In this document: piece by piece, positions 37,719 through 40,313 of the stretch
How positions within the stretch are numbered: the first letter of the stretch is position 1
How the letters are laid out: each line of letters begins with the position of its first letter
From: a virus
Strand: one strand, 5' to 3'
Length of the DNA: 40,313 nucleotides
Virus record (IMG/VR): IMGVR_UViG_3300049445_000460
Location: 1 to 40,313 of that record
Notes under the pieces: generated by a model
What the model saw: only the letters and a program-made list of their open reading frames with translations
What the model was told of the DNA's origin: nothing
The model's database searches: none
Made by a program: the position numbers and the translations under genes

Positions 37719-38027
37719 ATGACCGAGACCGAAGAGACCGCGACGGAGACGCTGCCGGAGCCGGCCGCCGAGTCGGCATCGGACGCGAACGTCGCCGCCA
37801 TCAAGACCGCCGAAGAGTGGGCGGCCCTTCGCGGCTACCTGCCGGAGAAGTCGCCGGGCCCGAAAAAGCCGGGCAAGCCGGACGCGATCGTGCCGCCCGT
37901 CCACAACCCGAAGTCGCGCCTGCACTTCGAGGCGTTCTTCCTGCATGGCTGGGCGCTCAACAAAGAGATGACCCTGGCCGACTACGACAAGGCCGTCGAG
38001 GCCGCGCGCGCCCACGTGTACCGCTAG
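37719..38027 (+). CDS. Mu gp38-like small protein, 102 aa
   Basis: I chose ATG 37719, eight bases after a GGAGAGG Shine-Dalgarno sequence; an in-frame ATG at 37701 overlaps the previous stop. The N-terminus is Glu/Thr-rich and disordered (TETEETATETLPEPAAE). The second half (HFEAFFLHGWALNKEMTLAD, YDKAVEAARAHVYR) is helical. In Mu a gene of this size precedes the sheath gene. The role is unknown. Confidence 0.65.
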   Translation: MTETEETATETLPEPAAESASDANVAAIKTAEEWAALRGYLPEKSPGPKKPGKPDAIVPPVHNPKSRLHFEAFFLHGWALNKEMTLADYDKAVEAARAHVYR

Positions 38028-38036
38028 GAGACGACC

Positions 38037-39686
38037 ATGCCTGACGTAACCGTAAACATCCTCGACGGCCAGCTGGGGAAGGTCTCGGCGGCCGCCGGTG
38101 ACAAGATCCTCGCGCACCTGGGCGTCTGCGCCGCGGGCCTGCCGAACACCGTCTACAGCTTCGGAAGCACGCCGGTCGCCAGCTCGACGCTCGGGCCCGG
38201 AACGCTGACGGAGAACGTGGCGGACACGATCTCGAAGGCAGGCAGCTGCATGGCTGTTCCGGTCACACCCAGCGTGGCGGGCAGCGTCGGCGCGACCACC
38301 CAGGTCGGCACCGGCGCCGGGACCGTCACCGGCTCGCTGAAGCCGGTCTACCAGATCCTGGCGAAGATCACGACGGCGGGCGCGCTCGGCACCATGGCCG
38401 TCGCCTTCTCCGTCAACGGCGGTGCCTACGGCTCGCCGGTGCTGAGCACGGTGTCGACGTTCTCGTACCTGGTTCCTGGGACGCTGACGACGCTGTCGTT
38501 CTCGTCCCAGACCTACACGGCGACCGACGTGTGGACGATCACCACCTCGGGCGGCATCACCGTGGTCGGCGCCGGAACGGCCGGCTGGGTCACGCAGGCG
38601 TCCAGTCCTCTCGACCGCTACGACGTCCTGGTGATCATCCAGACGGGCGGCGCGCTCGGGACGGCGACGTTCACGTACAGCATGGACGGCGGCACCAGCA
38701 ACAGCGCCGTCGTCACCACGCCGAGCGGGGGCACCTACGTGATCCCCGGATCTGGCGTCATGCTGACCTTCGCCTCGACGTTCGTGGCGACGGACACCTA
38801 CGAATTCACGACCGTCACGGCCGGCTTCGGCACGTCGGACGTGGCCTCGGCGCTGACCGCGCTCGGCAACGACGCGCGTCTCTGGTTCGGCGCGCACGTG
38901 GCCGGGACGGGCGCCAACAGCGCGGCGTCGGCCTCGATGGCGTCCACGGTCAAGTCGTCCATGGACGCGTTCGAGACGGCGTTCCGCTACGTGATGGGCA
39001 TCGTGGAGTGCCCGCAGTCGGAGAGCGACTCGACGATCTTGACGGCCTTCGCCAGCTTCGCGAGCAACCGCGTCATGGTGACGGTGACGGACATCCTGCA
39101 CGAGTCGTCGCTCAACCGCGGCCGCACGCTGCGCCGCAACTGCGGCATCGTCATCGCCACGCGGCTGGCAATGAAGAATCCCTCGCGCGATCCGGGCGCG
39201 GTCAAGGACGGCGCGCTCGACAACGTGGTGGCCATCTACCGGAACGAGGCCAACACGCCCGGCCTGGCCAACAACCGCTTCACGGTCCTCACGACGCGGC
39301 CGACGAAGATCGGTTACTTCTGCTCGACCGGAAACATGATGGCGCAGAACGGCTCGGACTTCACGCCGGTCGCCAACCGGCGCGTGATGGACGTGGCCTG
39401 CTCGACGGCGCTGGGCGTCTTCATCGACGAGCTCAACGTCGACCTGCTGGTCAACCCGGGCGACGGGACCATCTACGACCCGGAGGCCTCGCGCATCGAG
39501 GGCGTCATCGATGGCGCCTTGTCGAACAAGCTCCTGGCTCCGACGCCCCCGGATGCGGTGGCGGTCCAGTCGGAGATCAACCGCACTAACAACATCCAGT
39601 CGACGGAAAACCTGCAGCTGACGGTCCGGGTCGTCCCGAAGCCGAAGGCGCGCACCCTCACGATGACGATCGGGTTCTCTCTCTAA
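38037..39686 (+). CDS. Contractile tail sheath protein with twin beta domains
   Basis: The 549-residue protein combines sheath features (DGQLGKVSAAAGDK start; ASALTALGNDARLWFGAHVA; NRRVMDVACSTALGVFIDEL; DPEASRIEGVIDGALSNKL; a final RVVPKPKARTLTMTIGFSL strand) with an insertion at residues 106-262. The insertion is two copies of one beta domain. Both share an xTxGALGTxxxxxSxxGG start and a T-x-V/F-x-ATD end. The insert probably projects from the tail surface. The sheath drives DNA injection by contraction. The 'DUF2586-like' class is my best guess. Confidence 0.85.
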   Translation: MPDVTVNILDGQLGKVSAAAGDKILAHLGVCAAGLPNTVYSFGSTPVASSTLGPGTLTENVADTISKAGSCMAVPVTPSVAGSVGATTQVGTGAGTVTGSLKPVYQILAKITTAGALGTMAVAFSVNGGAYGSPVLSTVSTFSYLVPGTLTTLSFSSQTYTATDVWTITTSGGITVVGAGTAGWVTQASSPLDRYDVLVIIQTGGALGTATFTYSMDGGTSNSAVVTTPSGGTYVIPGSGVMLTFASTFVATDTYEFTTVTAGFGTSDVASALTALGNDARLWFGAHVAGTGANSAASASMASTVKSSMDAFETAFRYVMGIVECPQSESDSTILTAFASFASNRVMVTVTDILHESSLNRGRTLRRNCGIVIATRLAMKNPSRDPGAVKDGALDNVVAIYRNEANTPGLANNRFTVLTTRPTKIGYFCSTGNMMAQNGSDFTPVANRRVMDVACSTALGVFIDELNVDLLVNPGDGTIYDPEASRIEGVIDGALSNKLLAPTPPDAVAVQSEINRTNNIQSTENLQLTVRVVPKPKARTLTMTIGFSL

Positions 39687-39695
39687 GGAGCCGCC

Positions 39696-40256
39696 ATGCC
39701 GGGCATGATTCCAATCCTCAACTACCCCGACATCGACGGGGCGCGGTACTCGCGGACGTCCGTCGACCTGTCGGCGACGCCGACCGCGACGGTCGGGGGC
39801 GTGACGTCCCAGATCGCGCCGTCGCAGCGCATCGAAGGCTGGACCAGCTGGAAGTACTCCCGGAAGCTGACGCCGGGCGTGGGCTGGAGCCACAGGGCGG
39901 CGCCCCAGACGCGCACGCGCGGCAAGTTCGAGCCGGGCGGCACGCTGGGTCTGTACATGGAGGACTACATCCTCCTCGAGCGGCTCCTAGACGCCGTCGG
40001 GCGCACGCGCGGCAAGGGTGCGTTCGAGCAGGCCTTCCAGCTGACGGGCACGCTCTACGAGGCGGGCCTGGGGACCACGCGCTGGGACATGATCGGCTGC
40101 CGGATCATGGAGGACGGGTCCGGCTCCGAGAAGGGCAACGACGCCGAATTCGAGGTCGAGTGCCAGCTGTCGGTGATGAACATCTTTCGGGATGGCGTCG
40201 CTGTGGTTCGCGAGAACACGCCCTTCGGCCAGGCCGGCGTCATCATCACCTTCTAG
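39696..40256 (+). CDS. Tail tube protein
   Basis: The 186-residue protein follows the sheath gene, as in Mu (L then M). It has LNYPDIDGARYSRTSVDLSA, RIEGWTSWKYSRKLTPGVGW, GKFEPGGTLGLYMEDYILLE and a final EFEVECQLSVMNIFRDG strand pair. The beta-rich order fits a hexameric inner tube protein. An AAGGAG Shine-Dalgarno sequence precedes it. The stop codon lies inside a hairpin. Confidence 0.8.
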   Translation: MPGMIPILNYPDIDGARYSRTSVDLSATPTATVGGVTSQIAPSQRIEGWTSWKYSRKLTPGVGWSHRAAPQTRTRGKFEPGGTLGLYMEDYILLERLLDAVGRTRGKGAFEQAFQLTGTLYEAGLGTTRWDMIGCRIMEDGSGSEKGNDAEFEVECQLSVMNIFRDGVAVVRENTPFGQAGVIITF

Positions 40257-40276
40257 ATCCTGGTGGGGATCTAGAA
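40251..40276 (+). terminator. Hairpin overlapping the tube stop codon
   Basis: TTCTAGATCC (40251-40260) and GGATCTAGAA (40267-40276) form a perfect ten-base inverted repeat around TGGTGG. The TAG stop (40254-40256) is in the left arm. There is no T-run; it may be a terminator, a stability element or an operator for the promoter just downstream. Confidence 0.5.
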
Positions 40277-40294
40277 CCCATGTCCGCGATGACG

Positions 40295-40307
40295 TACTAT
40301 CGCGGGC
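40295..40307 (+). promoter_or_regulatory. Leaderless -10 element, last copy
   Basis: TACTAT (40295-40300) plus seven bases ending GGGC leads into an ATG at 40308. The TACTATC core is the same as at 19165. Confidence 0.5.
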
Positions 40308-40313
40308 ATGAAG
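40308..40313 (+). CDS. Start of next gene (two codons)
   Basis: ATG AAG are the last bases of the window. Only the leaderless-type promoter and spacing support this as a start. In Mu-like order a tail assembly or tape-measure chaperone gene would follow the tube gene. Confidence 0.4.

Noticed and set aside
1-40313. Transposase (MuA/MuB), integrase, C repressor or attachment sites expected from the Mu-like head genes
   Set aside because: No gene in the window has DDE, tyrosine- or serine-recombinase motifs; a temperate lifestyle is not supported here.

Overview
The window is a 40.3 kb stretch of a GC-rich (about two thirds G+C by eye) tailed-phage genome. Every gene I can support is on the + strand, most gene junctions are ATGA/GTGA/TGATG overlaps, and no ribosomal, metabolic or host gene is present. 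The virion genes follow the order of the phage Mu head and tail cluster: TerS, TerL, portal (gp29), gpF, protease/scaffold I/Z, decoration, gpT capsid, gp35, gp36, morphogenesis protein, gp37, sheath, tube. A sheath gene followed by a tube gene indicates a contractile-tailed (myovirus) particle. No transposase, integrase or repressor is seen, so the lifestyle cannot be decided. A sigma-region-4-like protein (2020-3144) resembles, from memory and not from a search, a family common in myxobacterial genomes. That makes a Myxococcota or related delta-proteobacterial host the best guess.

Layout. 1-2006: end of an RNA ligase, then small Cys-rich and coiled-coil proteins. 2020-5981: the sigma-like regulator, a membrane protein whose 3' end overlaps an initiator-like tRNA(CAU), a papain-like protein, a lipoprotein and zinc-binding proteins, closed by a bulged hairpin. 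6124-11455: an operon behind an AT-rich promoter and leader hairpin, with a SNF2 helicase as its only recognisable enzyme. 11481-14281: a frameshifted ParB/DNA-methyltransferase fusion and small proteins. 14318-19519: GH25 endolysin, a structural-like protein with a terminator, an SspB-like ClpXP adaptor, two related beta-rich proteins (the second with 16 proline-rich repeats) and a BppU-like protein, closed by a 16-bp hairpin. 19641-24832: ParB-like protein, two mosaic zinc proteins with internal direct repeats, and a winged-helix protein. 24882-40256: packaging, head and tail genes, with two glycosyltransferase-like genes between terminase and portal. The start of one more gene is at 40308.

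The main system-level observation is a repeated -10-like element (TAnnnT or CAnnnT) ending about 6-7 bases before the start codon of the first gene of a transcription unit. The clear cases are 2020, 5181, 11481, 12782, 14318, 19641, 28983, 32810 and 40308; 24882 is a looser case. That spacing would start the mRNA at or next to the ATG/GTG, so these genes are probably leaderless, while most genes inside the units are coupled by overlap or carry Shine-Dalgarno sequences. The same genome carries a tRNA(CAU) with two initiator hallmarks (A11:U24 and an unpaired 1:72). Leaderless translation starts with initiator tRNA on the 70S ribosome, so the two features may be linked. All functions are judged from motifs by eye; no database search was possible.
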